Part shown: positions 27,596-37,054 of the stretch, piece after piece
How the letters are laid out: each line of letters opens with the position of its first letter
How positions within the stretch are numbered: the stretch's first letter is position 1
NCBI RefSeq assembly: GCF_001945365.1
Contig: NZ_MSTQ01000006.1
Span: 248,001-312,000, forward strand
Source of the DNA: Pseudomonas reinekei
Lineage (GTDB): Bacteria; Pseudomonadota; Gammaproteobacteria; Pseudomonadales; Pseudomonadaceae
Direction of reading: 5' to 3'
Length of the DNA stretch: 64,000 nt
Notes under the pieces: model-generated
The model's database searches: none
What the model was told of the DNA's origin: nothing
Seen by the model: the letters and a program-made list of their open reading frames with translations, nothing else
Position numbers and translations under genes: made by a program

Positions 27596-28336
27596 TTAAG
27601 GATAAGCTTTGCGAGCAGCCGCTTTGTCACCTTCACTAAGCTGGAGGTTCACCGGCTGCTCCCAATCGCCGATGGTACAAATGTTCAATACGTCGTAATG
27701 CATGATCGAGTGGCGATCATAGGGTTCATAGGTTTGGCTGGCATCGCGGGGAAGAGGGAATACAGCGCCGTCAACAAGCGCTCTGGACCACCCGAATTCC
27801 AGAGCGTATTGCTGGTAAGTTTTTTCTCTGTTCCATGGAATGCTGGCGTCGGGGTGTTGGTGCTCATGGAGAAACCCGAGAGCGTGCCCGAACTCGTGGA
27901 GGACAAGTGCTTCATAACCGATAGAAGTGTAGTTCATCCCCAACTGCATCGTGTGCAAATAAGCAGGTACGGTGAGTGCGTCGGTGCCGATGGATGAATA
28001 GCCAGTTCTATTTGATAGTGGTGTCAGGTAAATCCGAATGTCGCCCTCGTAAAGTTCATCGTTGTCAGGGAGTTCTATGAATTCGAATTTTAAATTAACG
28101 TAGGGCAGCCATTTTTCAACGGCGTTCTTTACGATGTCGAAACCTCCATCCTGATGATCGGTTATGGCGATTTTTAATGTTCTTCCCGGTTTCCAGTATT
28201 TTGTGTGGTCGCTCACCGTCCTTTTATTGCGTCCGGAGTAAGCAGGGCCGTTGGCTGGGTTTTCGCTGATCGCCGCTTCATAAGACAGTTGGTTATTAAC
28301 GGGTGGCTTGATCAGGCAGGGGGGTGCCGTTGTCAT
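27596..28336 (-). CDS. Astacin-like zinc metallopeptidase
   Basis: 246 residues with the full astacin-type zinc site HEFGHALGFLHE (H147, E148, H151, H157 as third ligand) and a Met-turn SIMHYD (M212). There is no signal peptide, so it is either intracellular or exported by a non-Sec route. The N-terminal 40 residues are polar, and the catalytic domain starts around KYWKPGRTLKIAI. The coding sequence and 216 bases upstream are visibly AT-richer than neighbours, suggesting acquisition. It interrupts an otherwise conserved stretch between the antiporter and dapC. Substrate unknown. Confidence 0.85.
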   Translation of the reverse strand: MTTAPPCLIKPPVNNQLSYEAAISENPANGPAYSGRNKRTVSDHTKYWKPGRTLKIAITDHQDGGFDIVKNAVEKWLPYVNLKFEFIELPDNDELYEGDIRIYLTPLSNRTGYSSIGTDALTVPAYLHTMQLGMNYTSIGYEALVLHEFGHALGFLHEHQHPDASIPWNREKTYQQYALEFGWSRALVDGAVFPLPRDASQTYEPYDRHSIMHYDVLNICTIGDWEQPVNLQLSEGDKAAARKAYP

Positions 28337-28501
28337 AAATAACTTCCATGTTTGTTATTTTTTAAAAAAATGGGTGTGTGAATCTGTTGGTTGTTTTATT
28401 GGGTCTTTTTGATCTGCTTGTTTAGTTTGTCGGGTGTTGGTTGGATCGTAAGTTATGAGTTTGACTTGTGCCAGTTTAATGCTGTTGCTTGATATTTATT
28501 C

Positions 28502-28532
28502 AAGCCTGCACGGCATTGCGCCGAGCAGGCTT
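28502..28532 (-). terminator. Hairpin downstream of dapC
   Basis: AAGCCTGC (28502-28509) pairs with GCAGGCTT (28525-28532), with an inner CGGC/GCCG. It lies 21 bases after the dapC stop. The tail in the dapC direction is AT-rich but not a T-run. Confidence 0.5.
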
Positions 28533-28552
28533 AGTTTAAAATTAGATGAGGT

Positions 28553-29752
28553 TTATTTCCGGCGAATAATAAAGTCTCGAATACGCTCGGCGGCTTCGAC
28601 ACACTCCGCCAGCGGCGCAACCAGTGCCATGCGAACACGTCCAGCACCAGGGTTGGCGCCCTGGACATCCCTCGACAGGTAGGATCCCGGAACCACAGTC
28701 ACATGTTCTTCAACGAACAGGTCGCGGCAGAATGCTTCATCATCACCTTCAACATTCGGCCACAGGTAAAAACCACCGTCCGGACGTTGCACGTCCATGA
28801 CCGGGCTGAGAATCTCCAGCACCGCATCGTATTTCTCGCGATACAACGCACGGTTAGCGCGTACATGCACTTCGTCGTTCCACGCGGCAACGCTGGCCAG
28901 TTGTGTTTGAACCGGCATCGCGCAGCCGTGGTACGTACGATAGAGCAGGAAGCCTTTGAGAATATCTGCGTCACCCGCGACAAAGCCCGAACGCAGGCCG
29001 GGCAGGTTGGAACGCTTGGACAAACTGTGGAACACCACGCAACGCTTGAAGTCCTTGCGACCCAGTTCCACGCAGGCGCTGAGCAGCCCTGGCGGCGGGG
29101 TTTGTTCGTCGAAGTACAGTTCGCTGTAGCACTCGTCAGCGGCGATCACGAAGTCGTATTCGTCAGCCAGGGCGATCAGCTTCTTCAGCGTGTCGACGGG
29201 AATCAACGCGCCCGTCGGATTACCCGGCGAGCACAGGAACAGGATCTGGCAGCGTTTCCAGATGTCCGGCGTGACTGCGTCGAAATCCGGATTGAAGCCG
29301 TTCTCGTCCAGGCACGGCAGGTAATGCGGTTTGGCCCCGGCGAGAAACGCCGCGCCCTCGTAGATTTGGTAGAACGGGTTCGGGCTGACCACCAGCGCAT
29401 CGTCGCCACGGTTGACCACGGTCTGGGTGAAAGCGAACAGCGCCTCACGGGTGCCGTTGACCGGCAGCACGTTGCGCGCCGGGTCGAGCCAGTCGCTCGG
29501 GACGCTGAAGCGGCGCTCGCACCAGGCGGCAATGGCTTCACGCAGCTCAGGGATGCCGAGAGTGGTCGGGTACACCGCCATTTTTTCCAGATTGCTGGCC
29601 AGTGCCTCGGCGACGAAGCTTGGCGAGCGGTGCTTCGGCTCGCCGATCGACAGCGCGATAGGGCGCTTGTCCGGGGTCGGCGTGACGCTGCCGAGCAGGG
29701 CGCGGAGCTTTTCGAACGGGTAGGGCTGAAGCTGGGACAGGGCGTTGTTCAT
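28553..29752 (-). CDS. dapC: Succinyldiaminopimelate transaminase
   Basis: Class I/II aminotransferase forming N-succinyl-LL-DAP from the DapD product and glutamate. It has 399 residues. Motifs are SIGEPKHRSP (35-44), NGTREALFAF (99-108), SPGNPTGA (175-182), and the PLP lysine K246 in HSLSKRSNLPGLRSGF. The sequence follows the DapC group rather than ArgD, and genome context with glnD and dapD supports it. Weak ribosome-binding site. Confidence 0.95.
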   Translation of the reverse strand: MNNALSQLQPYPFEKLRALLGSVTPTPDKRPIALSIGEPKHRSPSFVAEALASNLEKMAVYPTTLGIPELREAIAAWCERRFSVPSDWLDPARNVLPVNGTREALFAFTQTVVNRGDDALVVSPNPFYQIYEGAAFLAGAKPHYLPCLDENGFNPDFDAVTPDIWKRCQILFLCSPGNPTGALIPVDTLKKLIALADEYDFVIAADECYSELYFDEQTPPPGLLSACVELGRKDFKRCVVFHSLSKRSNLPGLRSGFVAGDADILKGFLLYRTYHGCAMPVQTQLASVAAWNDEVHVRANRALYREKYDAVLEILSPVMDVQRPDGGFYLWPNVEGDDEAFCRDLFVEEHVTVVPGSYLSRDVQGANPGAGRVRMALVAPLAECVEAAERIRDFIIRRK

Positions 29753-29785
29753 CGATCGATCTCGTTCAATGTGAAGACCTCACTC

Positions 29786-29822
29786 TGTAGGAACGCCGCC
29801 CGCAGCAAGCCGGCGCCTACAG
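29786..29822. repeat. REP-like hairpin
   Basis: Imperfect inverted repeat beginning TGTAGGAACGCCG and ending CGGCGCCTACA in the 88-base gap between glnD and dapC. Confidence 0.6.
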
Positions 29823-29840
29823 AGGCGGAAATGTGTTGGT

Positions 29841-32543
29841 TCAGATACTGATGCGCGACAGTTTGATATCGGGTTCCTGGCTCACACTCAACTGCTCGAC
29901 GATTGCATCCTGTAACCGACTGCACAGCAGCGGATCGGACAGCGGGTGGTTGTTGGCGTCGGTGATGAAGAATACGTCTTCCACGCGCTCGCCGAGGGTG
30001 GCGATCTTGGCGTTCTGCAGCGACAGGTCGAACTCCAGAAATATCGTACCGATTCGCGCCAGCAGGCCGGGGCGGTCGGGCGCTGTAAGCTCCAGCACGG
30101 TCACTGGGCGCTGAGCATCGTTGTGGATCGTCACCTGCGGCGCAAAGGCGAAATGCTTGAGCTGGCGCGGCACCCGTCGCTGGATGATGGTCGGATAGTC
30201 GTCAGGATTGCGCAGGGCTTCGGTCAGGCCGTCACGAATCTGTTTGACCCGTGCCGGATTGTCGCCGATCGAGTCGCCGTCGGTGTCGAGCACGATGTAG
30301 GTGTCGAGGGTGAACTGGCTGCTGGATGTGATGACCCGGGCGTCGTGAATGTTCAGGTTGAGCTGGTCCATCGCGGCCACGGTCACGGCGAAGAAGTCGT
30401 GCTGGTCCGGCGCATAGATGAAGATCTGCGTACCGCCCTCGAATTCCCGTTGCGTGGTTTCCTTGATCAGCACCAGCGGTCCGCCGTCTGCCGGCTGCTG
30501 GAGGATCGCATCGCTGTGCCAGGCGACATCGCCGGCGGTGTGACGCAGGAAATAGTCATCGCCCAATTGTGCCCACAATTGCTCGACGTCATCCGGATCG
30601 GTGCCGCCGCGCACCAGAATGTCCAGGGCTGCGCTCTGGGTCTGGCGGATCTGCTCTTCGCGATCCACCGGGTTCTCCAAGCCGCGACGCAGGGCGCGCT
30701 TGGTCTCGGTGTAGAGCTGGCGCAACAGGCTGGCGCGCCAGGAATTCCACAGTGTCGGGTTGGTGGCGTTGATGTCGGCCACGGTCAGCACGTACAGGTA
30801 GTCGAGGCGGGTTTCATCGCCTACGGTCTGGGCGAAATCGTGAATCACCTGCGGATCGGACAAGTCCTTGCGCTGGGCGGTGGTCGACATCACCAGGTGG
30901 TTCTGAACCAGCCAGACGATCAGGCGGCTGTCCCACACCGGTAACTGGTGGCGCTGGCAGAAAGCCTCTGCGTCCACAGCGCCAATTTCCGAATGATCGC
31001 CGTGCCGGCCCTTGCCGATGTCGTGGTACAGCCCCGCCATGTAGATCAGCTCGGGCTTGGGCAGCTTGGCCATGAGCTTGGCGGCCAGCGGGAATTTTTC
31101 CGACACCTGGGTGTACTGCAACTTACGCAGGTGTTTGATCAGGTTCAGCGTGTGGGCATCGACCGTATAGATGTGAAACAGGTCATGCTGCATCTGCCCG
31201 ACGATGAAGCCGAACTCCGGCAAATAACGCCCGAGGATGCCGTAGCGATTCATCCGGCGCAGGTTGCGATGGATGCCGATCTTGCACTTGAACAGCTCGA
31301 TGAACAGGCTGGTGTTGCGAATGTCGTTGCGGAAGTCATCGTCGATCAGGTGACGATTCTCGCGCAGCAGGCGAATGGTATCGGCGCGTACGCCCTTGAT
31401 TTCCGGCTGCTGGGCCATCAGCACGAAGATCTCGAGCATGGCGAACGGCGTACGGCGGAACACATTGTCGTTGCGCGCCTCGATGTAGCCATCGTGCAGC
31501 TGGAAGCGCGAGTTGATCGGCTGCGGCGGCGCCTCGTCTTCCGGCGCGAGGATGACTTCCTCGAAGTGCTGGATGATCAAGTCGCTGAGCTGGGCAATGC
31601 TCATCACCACACGGAAATACTGCTGCATGAAGTTTTCGACGGCTTGCTTGGCATCGTCACCTTCAAAACCCAGCAGCCCGGCTATGGCGCGCTGGTGATC
31701 GAACAGCAGGCGGTCTTCGGAACGACCGGCCAGCATGTGCAGCGCGTAGCGCACCTTCCACAGGAACTCCTGGGAGGAGGCGAGCAGGGCGTTCTCGCTT
31801 TCGACCAGGAAACCTTCTCCGGCCAGCGCCCGCAGGTTAAGGGTGCCGTACTCGCGACGGGCGAACCACAGGATCGTCTGGATATCGCGCAGCCCGCCGG
31901 GCGAGCCTTTGACGTTGGGTTCCAGGTTGTATTCGGTGTCGTTGTACTTGTGGTGGCGGGCCTTCTGCTCGGCACGCTTGGCCAGGAAGAACTCCTTGCT
32001 CGGCCACATGTGAGCAGTGCTGGTGACATCCAGCATGCGCTGACGAAGATGTTCGGGCCCGGTTATGGTCCGGCTCTCCATGAGGTTGGTCACCACCGTC
32101 AGGTCGGCGCGGGCCTCGACCGCGCATTCTTCCACCGAGCGAACGCTCTGGCCAACTTCCAGGCCAATGTCCCACAGCAGCGTTAGAAAACGCTCGATGG
32201 AATCACGGAAAACTTCGTGGTCGGCGCTGTCGAGCAAAATCAACAGGTCGATATCGGAATAGGGGTGCAGTTCGCCACGACCGTAGCCGCCGACCGCGAC
32301 CAGCGCGATATCGGCGTCTTCGCTCCAATTGAACTGATCCCAGGCCTTTTGCAGGATATTATCGACGAACCAGGCGCGATCCTCGATCAACCGACGTATA
32401 TCCCGGCCACTGCGAAAGCGTGCATCGAGCACTTCGCGGGCCTGGCGGATCGCCTTCTTGAAAGCAGCGATGGGGCTTGCCTTCAGGGCCAGTTCAGCCT
32501 GGAACTGGCCGCGGTCGAAGAGTTCGGGGTCCACCTGCGGCAT
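29841..32543 (-). CDS. glnD: Bifunctional PII uridylyltransferase/uridylyl-removing enzyme
   Basis: Primary nitrogen sensor; uridylylates PII at low glutamine and removes UMP at high glutamine. It has 900 residues. The nucleotidyltransferase motif [17 protein letters not shown] (85-101) has D97 and D99, the HD phosphohydrolase site [14 protein letters not shown] (506-519) has H507-D508, and two ACT domains (about 708-790 and 815-895) sense glutamine. Transcribed toward dapC; map precedes it by 41 bases on the same strand. Confidence 0.97.
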   Translation of the reverse strand: MPQVDPELFDRGQFQAELALKASPIAAFKKAIRQAREVLDARFRSGRDIRRLIEDRAWFVDNILQKAWDQFNWSEDADIALVAVGGYGRGELHPYSDIDLLILLDSADHEVFRDSIERFLTLLWDIGLEVGQSVRSVEECAVEARADLTVVTNLMESRTITGPEHLRQRMLDVTSTAHMWPSKEFFLAKRAEQKARHHKYNDTEYNLEPNVKGSPGGLRDIQTILWFARREYGTLNLRALAGEGFLVESENALLASSQEFLWKVRYALHMLAGRSEDRLLFDHQRAIAGLLGFEGDDAKQAVENFMQQYFRVVMSIAQLSDLIIQHFEEVILAPEDEAPPQPINSRFQLHDGYIEARNDNVFRRTPFAMLEIFVLMAQQPEIKGVRADTIRLLRENRHLIDDDFRNDIRNTSLFIELFKCKIGIHRNLRRMNRYGILGRYLPEFGFIVGQMQHDLFHIYTVDAHTLNLIKHLRKLQYTQVSEKFPLAAKLMAKLPKPELIYMAGLYHDIGKGRHGDHSEIGAVDAEAFCQRHQLPVWDSRLIVWLVQNHLVMSTTAQRKDLSDPQVIHDFAQTVGDETRLDYLYVLTVADINATNPTLWNSWRASLLRQLYTETKRALRRGLENPVDREEQIRQTQSAALDILVRGGTDPDDVEQLWAQLGDDYFLRHTAGDVAWHSDAILQQPADGGPLVLIKETTQREFEGGTQIFIYAPDQHDFFAVTVAAMDQLNLNIHDARVITSSSQFTLDTYIVLDTDGDSIGDNPARVKQIRDGLTEALRNPDDYPTIIQRRVPRQLKHFAFAPQVTIHNDAQRPVTVLELTAPDRPGLLARIGTIFLEFDLSLQNAKIATLGERVEDVFFITDANNHPLSDPLLCSRLQDAIVEQLSVSQEPDIKLSRISI

Positions 32544-32584
32544 CGATTGGCTTTCCTTTCTATAGGCTGGGTTCTGTAACGGGA

Positions 32585-33367
32585 TCAGGCCGAGATGCGG
32601 GGGATGGTGTCATCGCTGCGCAGGGTGAAGATCTCGTAACCGGTTTCGGTCACCAGCAGGGTGTGTTCCCACTGTGCCGACAGCTTGCGGTCCTTGGTGA
32701 TCGCGGTCCAGCCGTCGCCCAACACTTTGGTGTCGGCGCGACCCTGGTTGATCATCGGTTCGATGGTGAAGGTCATGCCTGCCTTCAGTTCCATGCCGGT
32801 GCCGGCGCGGCCGTAGTGCAGGATCTGCGGTTCTTCGTGGAATACCTTGCCGATGCCGTGGCCACAGAACTCGCGAACCACCGAGAAGCCGTTCTTCTCA
32901 GCGTGCTTCTGGATCACTTCACCGATATCGCCCAGGCGGCAGCCGGGCTTGACCAGCTCGATGGCCTTGTACATGCATTCCTGGGTCACTTGCGACAGGC
33001 GCTCGGCCCAGACCGGCACGTTGCCGACGTGGAACATGCGGCTGGTGTCGCCGTGATAGCCGTCCTTGATAACCGTCACGTCGATGTTCAGGGTGTCGCC
33101 ATCTTTCAGCGGCTTGTCGTTCGGGATGCCATGACAGACCACATGGTTGATCGACGTACAGATCGACTTTGGATAGCCCTTGTAGTTGAGTGGGGCAGGG
33201 ATCGCTTTCTGCTCATTGACGATGTAGTCGTGGCAGATCTGGTTCAACTGATCAGTGGTAACGCCCGGTTTGACATGTTCGGCAATCATTTCCAGCACAT
33301 CGGCGGCCAGTTTGCCGGCGATGCGCATTTTTGCGATGTCCTCGGGAGTTTTGAGGGTGACGGTCAT
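32585..33367 (-). CDS. map: Type I methionine aminopeptidase
   Basis: Removes the initiator methionine from nascent proteins. It has 260 residues. Metal ligands are D96, D107, H170, E203 and E234, with substrate histidine H79 in SINHVVCHG. The start is [11 protein letters not shown] at ATG 33367, with GAGAGAG upstream; the reading from 33421 adds 18 atypical residues. It is divergent from rpsB, as in many proteobacteria. Confidence 0.97.
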   Translation of the reverse strand: MTVTLKTPEDIAKMRIAGKLAADVLEMIAEHVKPGVTTDQLNQICHDYIVNEQKAIPAPLNYKGYPKSICTSINHVVCHGIPNDKPLKDGDTLNIDVTVIKDGYHGDTSRMFHVGNVPVWAERLSQVTQECMYKAIELVKPGCRLGDIGEVIQKHAEKNGFSVVREFCGHGIGKVFHEEPQILHYGRAGTGMELKAGMTFTIEPMINQGRADTKVLGDGWTAITKDRKLSAQWEHTLLVTETGYEIFTLRSDDTIPRISA

Positions 33368-33738
33368 ACAGGCTCTCTCTGCGCTCGATGGCGCTTTCAT
33401 AACGAAAAGGGCGTTGCGCAATCGATCTTCGCAGCCCTGAAAAACGCGATTCTATCAGACGATCAGCGCAAATCCGCGCCTCTGTGCATCGCTTCTCTCT
33501 ATAGAATGGTGCATTCTGGGCGGATTCCAAGGGCAGGAGTATTCCGGTCGCCGGCATTTCAGAATCCGGGTTCCGTTTTTTCCTGCCCTGTGATATAAAA
33601 TGCGCCGCTTTCCGGGGATGCCCCGAAAAGCCTAAATCCACACACGTGTCGACACGATGACCTGGGTGCCTTCAGCTGATGCTGCTGGTTGGTCATTGGG
33701 ATACGTGGAGGCCAAACCCGACTTATTAAGGAACTATC
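33368..33738. promoter_or_regulatory. map-rpsB divergent intergenic region
   Basis: 371 bases without a gene. The left part (33368-33560) presumably holds the map promoter; a TCTATAGA palindrome is at 33498-33505. A candidate rpsB promoter has -10 TATAAA at 33594-33599 and a weak -35 TTCCGT at 33571-33576. The remainder is the rpsB leader, described separately. Confidence 0.5.
33606..33738 (+). ncRNA. rpsB 5' leader (S2 leader / t44-like)
   Basis: About 130 bases separate the proposed start site from the rpsB ATG, with complementary segments such as CCTGGGTGCC and GGTTGGTCATTGGG around 33661-33700. Gamma-proteobacteria carry a conserved structured leader before rpsB (the t44 family) through which S2 represses rpsB and tsf. 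Position and size fit; I have not verified the covariance model. Confidence 0.5.
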
Positions 33739-34476
33739 ATGTCCCAAGTCAACATGCGCGATATGCTGAAGGCCGGTGTGCACTTCGGTCACCAGACCCG
33801 TTACTGGAACCCGAAAATGGGTAAATACATTTTCGGCGCGCGTAACAAGATCCACATCATCAACCTCGAAAAAACCCTGCCAATGTTCAACGAAGCTCTG
33901 ACTTTCGTAGAGCGTCTGGCCCAGGGCAAAAACAAGATTCTGTTCGTCGGCACCAAGCGTTCCGCTGGCAAGATCGTTGCTGAAGAAGCAGCACGTTGCG
34001 GTTCGCCGTACGTCGATCACCGCTGGTTGGGCGGCATGCTGACCAACTTCAAAACCATCCGTGCTTCCATCAAGCGTCTGCGTGACCTTGAAGTACAAGC
34101 CGAAGACGGTACCTTCGCCAAGCTGACCAAGAAAGAAGCGCTGATGCGCTCCCGTGACCTGGAAAAGCTGGATCGTTCCCTGGGTGGTATCAAGGACATG
34201 GGCGGTCTGCCAGACGCTCTGTTCGTTATCGACGTTGATCACGAGCGCATCGCGATCACCGAAGCCAACAAGCTGGGTATCCCGGTTATCGGCGTAGTCG
34301 ATACCAACAGCAGCCCGGAAGGCGTTGACTACATCATCCCAGGCAACGATGACGCAATCCGCGCTATCCAGCTGTACATGGGTTCGATGGCTGACGCTGT
34401 AATCCGTGGTCGCAACAACGTTGCTGGCGGCACCGAAGTTTTCGTTGAAGAAGCTCCGGCAGCTGCAGCTGAGTAA
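33739..34476 (+). CDS. rpsB: 30S ribosomal protein S2
   Basis: 245 residues, with the typical opening [24 protein letters not shown] and [30 protein letters not shown]. It binds the 30S body near S1 and is needed for S1 assembly. AAGGA precedes the ATG by about 6 bases. The codon use is strongly optimised, as expected of a ribosomal gene. A strong terminator separates it from tsf. Confidence 0.98.
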   Translation: MSQVNMRDMLKAGVHFGHQTRYWNPKMGKYIFGARNKIHIINLEKTLPMFNEALTFVERLAQGKNKILFVGTKRSAGKIVAEEAARCGSPYVDHRWLGGMLTNFKTIRASIKRLRDLEVQAEDGTFAKLTKKEALMRSRDLEKLDRSLGGIKDMGGLPDALFVIDVDHERIAITEANKLGIPVIGVVDTNSSPEGVDYIIPGNDDAIRAIQLYMGSMADAVIRGRNNVAGGTEVFVEEAPAAAAE

Positions 34477-34502
34477 TTGACGCCCTGGCGTTGACTCAGT
34501 AA

Positions 34503-34531
34503 GCAAAAAGGGGGCTTGGCCCCCTTTTTGC
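34503..34531 (+). terminator. Strong terminator between rpsB and tsf
   Basis: Perfect 13-bp stem (34503-34515 with 34519-34531), GCAAAAAGGGGGC pairing with GCCCCCTTTTTGC around TTG. The T-run lies in the stem. Confidence 0.85.
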
Positions 34532-34570
34532 CACCTCGAAAACCATTTGTCGGCAGCGCAGCTACAGCAT

Positions 34571-34593
34571 TTGTAACGTGCAGCAGCTTACAA
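34571..34593 (+). other. Inverted repeat in the tsf leader
   Basis: TTGTAA (34571-34576) and TTACAA (34588-34593) frame an 11-base loop in the 192-base rpsB-tsf gap; function unknown. Confidence 0.3.
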
Positions 34594-34668
34594 GGGTGGT
34601 TCGGGAAGAATTGAACGCCCGTTCGATCGGGTGGAATGGTTGATAACCTATCCAAGAGGAATTTTGAA

Positions 34669-35532
34669 ATGGCAGAGATTACTGCAGCGTTGGTCAAAGA
34701 ACTGCGCGAGCGTACTGGCGAAGGCATGATGGACTGCAAAAAGGCCTTGACCAAGGCTGGCGGCGACATCGAAAAAGCCATTGATGACATGCGTGCTTCG
34801 GGCGCCATCAAGGCAGCCAAGAAAGCCGGCAACGTTGCCGCTGAAGGCGCTATCGCCATCAAGGCAGACGACAAGTCCGCCGTACTGCTGGAAGTGAACT
34901 CGCAGACCGACTTCCTGGCCCTGCAAGACGACTTCAAAAATTTCGTGGCTGCCAGCGTGGAAAAAGCCTTCGCCGAAAAACTGACCGACGCAGCTCCGCT
35001 GATCGCCGCTCAGGAATCGGCTCGTGAAGCCCTGGTGGCCAAAGTTGGCGAAAACGTCAACATCCGTCGCCTGGTTCGCGTTGAGGGTGACGTGGTCGGT
35101 ACTTACCTGCACGGTAACAAGATCGGTGTTGCTGTTGTTCTCAAGGGCGGCGATGTACAGCTGGCCAAAGAGATCGCCATGCACGTGGCGGCAAGCAACC
35201 CTGAGTTCCTGCTGCCATCGCAGGTTTCGCCAGAAGCCATCGAACGCGAGAAGGGCGTTTTCATGTCTTTGAACGAAGACAAGATGAAAGGCAAGCCTGC
35301 TGAAATCGTCGAGAAGATGATCGCTGGCCGTATCACCAAGTTCCTGGCCGAAGCCAGCCTGGTAGAGCAAGCTTTCGTGATGAACCCAGAAGTCACCGTT
35401 GGTGCTCTGGCCAAGAAAGCCGGTGCTGAAATCGTTTCCTTCACCTACTTCAAAGTAGGCGAAGGCATCGAGAAGCCAGTGGACAACTTCGCAGAAGAAG
35501 TGGCTGCCCAACTGGCTGCTGCCAAGCAATAA
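34669..35532 (+). CDS. tsf: Elongation factor Ts
   Basis: Guanine nucleotide exchange factor for EF-Tu. It has 287 residues, with the UBA-like N-terminus ITAALVKELRERTGEGMMDCKKAL and the exchange-loop signature SQTDFLA. The start at 34669 has AAGAGGA 8 bases upstream; the upstream ATG at 34636 does not fit the family. Codon use is highly optimised. Confidence 0.98.
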   Translation: MAEITAALVKELRERTGEGMMDCKKALTKAGGDIEKAIDDMRASGAIKAAKKAGNVAAEGAIAIKADDKSAVLLEVNSQTDFLALQDDFKNFVAASVEKAFAEKLTDAAPLIAAQESAREALVAKVGENVNIRRLVRVEGDVVGTYLHGNKIGVAVVLKGGDVQLAKEIAMHVAASNPEFLLPSQVSPEAIEREKGVFMSLNEDKMKGKPAEIVEKMIAGRITKFLAEASLVEQAFVMNPEVTVGALAKKAGAEIVSFTYFKVGEGIEKPVDNFAEEVAAQLAAAKQ

Positions 35533-35556
35533 GACGGTTTTTTAACTGTCGCCCTG

Positions 35557-35590
35557 AAGAGGCTGCCCGCTCACGCGCGCAGCCTCTTTT
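35557..35590 (+). terminator. Terminator after tsf
   Basis: AAGAGGCTGC (35557-35566) pairs with GCAGCCTCTT (35579-35588), followed by TTC. Confidence 0.7.
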
Positions 35591-35620
35591 CAGATGGGTT
35601 GCCAATTTTTTATTTGGTTT

Positions 35621-35702
35621 CCAGTTGGAACTGGCTTACAAAGCCATGTTCCGATGGCGCTGAAGCAGCGCCAAGCTAGAGTGAGCGCAGCTGAAAACAG
35701 CT
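35621..35702 (+). other. Three consecutive hairpins upstream of pyrH
   Basis: CCAGTT-GG-AACTGG (35621-35634), GGCGCTG-AAG-CAGCGCC (35656-35672, perfect 7-bp stem) and AGCTG-AAAA-CAGCT (35689-35702) follow one another in the tsf-pyrH gap. They may form a structured leader; I cannot name a family. Confidence 0.45.
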
Positions 35703-35743
35703 CGCAAAGAATTTTTTAAAATACGCCGCAGGAGAGATTCGCA

Positions 35744-36487
35744 ATGGCTCAGCAGGGCAGTGGTTATCAGGCTCGCTATAAACGCATTCTACTCAAACTT
35801 AGCGGCGAGGCCCTGATGGGCTCGGAAGAGTTCGGGATCGATCCGAAAGTTCTGGATCGCATGGCATTGGAAGTCGGCCAGCTGGTTGGCATCGGTGTTC
35901 AGGTCGGTCTGGTGATCGGCGGTGGCAACCTGTTCCGCGGTGCGGCGCTGAGCGCGGCCGGCATGGATCGGGTCACGGGCGACCACATGGGCATGCTGGC
36001 CACTGTGATGAACGCTCTGGCCATGCGCGACGCGCTTGAACGTGCCAATATCTCCGCCATCGTGATGTCGGCCATTTCCATGGTAGGTGTGACCGATCAC
36101 TACGATCGCCGCAAAGCCATGCGTCACCTGAACTCCAAGGAAGTCGTGATTTTCGCGGCCGGTACTGGTAATCCGTTCTTCACTACGGACTCGGCTGCCT
36201 GCCTGCGCGCAATCGAAATCGATGCTGATGTCGTACTCAAGGCAACCAAGGTCGATGGTGTCTACACGGCTGATCCATTCAAAGACCCGCACGCCGAGAA
36301 GTTCGATCATCTGACCTACGATGAAGTGCTGGATCGCAAGCTGGGCGTGATGGATCTGACGGCCATTTGCCTGTGCCGCGATCACAAGATGCCGCTGCGG
36401 GTATTTAACATGAACAAACCCGGCGCCTTGCTGAACATCGTGCATGGCGGCGCCGAAGGAACCCTGATCGAGGAAGTTCAACAATGA
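35744..36487 (+). CDS. pyrH: UMP kinase
   Basis: Phosphorylates UMP to UDP; hexameric, allosterically controlled by GTP and UTP. It has 247 residues of the amino acid kinase fold: [49 protein letters not shown], and [20 protein letters not shown] are all family motifs. CAGGAGAG precedes the ATG. It overlaps frr by four bases (ATGA), so the two are coupled. Confidence 0.98.
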   Translation: MAQQGSGYQARYKRILLKLSGEALMGSEEFGIDPKVLDRMALEVGQLVGIGVQVGLVIGGGNLFRGAALSAAGMDRVTGDHMGMLATVMNALAMRDALERANISAIVMSAISMVGVTDHYDRRKAMRHLNSKEVVIFAAGTGNPFFTTDSAACLRAIEIDADVVLKATKVDGVYTADPFKDPHAEKFDHLTYDEVLDRKLGVMDLTAICLCRDHKMPLRVFNMNKPGALLNIVHGGAEGTLIEEVQQ

Positions 36488-37041
36488 TCAATGAAATCAA
36501 AAAAGACGCTCAAGAGCGCATGCAGAAATCCGTGGAGTCGCTGGCGCACAATTTCGGCCGTATCCGTACCGGCCAGGCGCACCCAAGCATTCTCGAAGGC
36601 GTGATGGTGCCGTACTACGGTTCCGACACTCCGATCAAACAAGTCGCCAACATCACCGTTAAAGACGCCCGTACCCTGCAAGTCGTTGCCTTTGAGCGCA
36701 ACATGCTCGGTGCCGTCGACAAGGCGATCGGTAGCGCAGGTCTGAACCTGAACCCGACCAACCTGGGTGAGTTGCTGCTGATCTCCATGCCGGCCCTGAC
36801 TGAAGAAACCCGTAAGGGCTTCACCAAGCAGGCTCGCGATGTTGCAGAAGACGCCCGTGTGGCCGTGCGTAACATCCGTCGTGATGCCAACAGCCAGCTC
36901 AAGGATCTGGTCAAGGAAAAAGAGATCAGCGAAGACGAAGAGCGTCGTGCGACGGGCGAGATCGACGATCTGACCAAGAAGTACGTGGCTCAAATCGACG
37001 CGAACCTGGCGCAGAAAGAAAAAGACCTGATGGCCGTATAA
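36484..37041 (+). CDS. frr: Ribosome recycling factor
   Basis: Splits post-termination ribosomes with EF-G. It has 185 residues, with the family's [32 protein letters not shown] and the closing coiled-coil helix of domain I. Start overlaps the pyrH stop; uppS follows after 13 bases. Confidence 0.98.
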   Translation: MINEIKKDAQERMQKSVESLAHNFGRIRTGQAHPSILEGVMVPYYGSDTPIKQVANITVKDARTLQVVAFERNMLGAVDKAIGSAGLNLNPTNLGELLLISMPALTEETRKGFTKQARDVAEDARVAVRNIRRDANSQLKDLVKEKEISEDEERRATGEIDDLTKKYVAQIDANLAQKEKDLMAV

Positions 37042-37054
37042 GGGTCGATTTTTC

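Noticed and set aside
28455..28682. 75-codon plus-strand frame from the AT-rich gap into dapC
   Set aside because: A hydrophobic start looked like a small membrane protein, but most of it is antisense to the conserved dapC 3' end and no ribosome-binding site precedes it.
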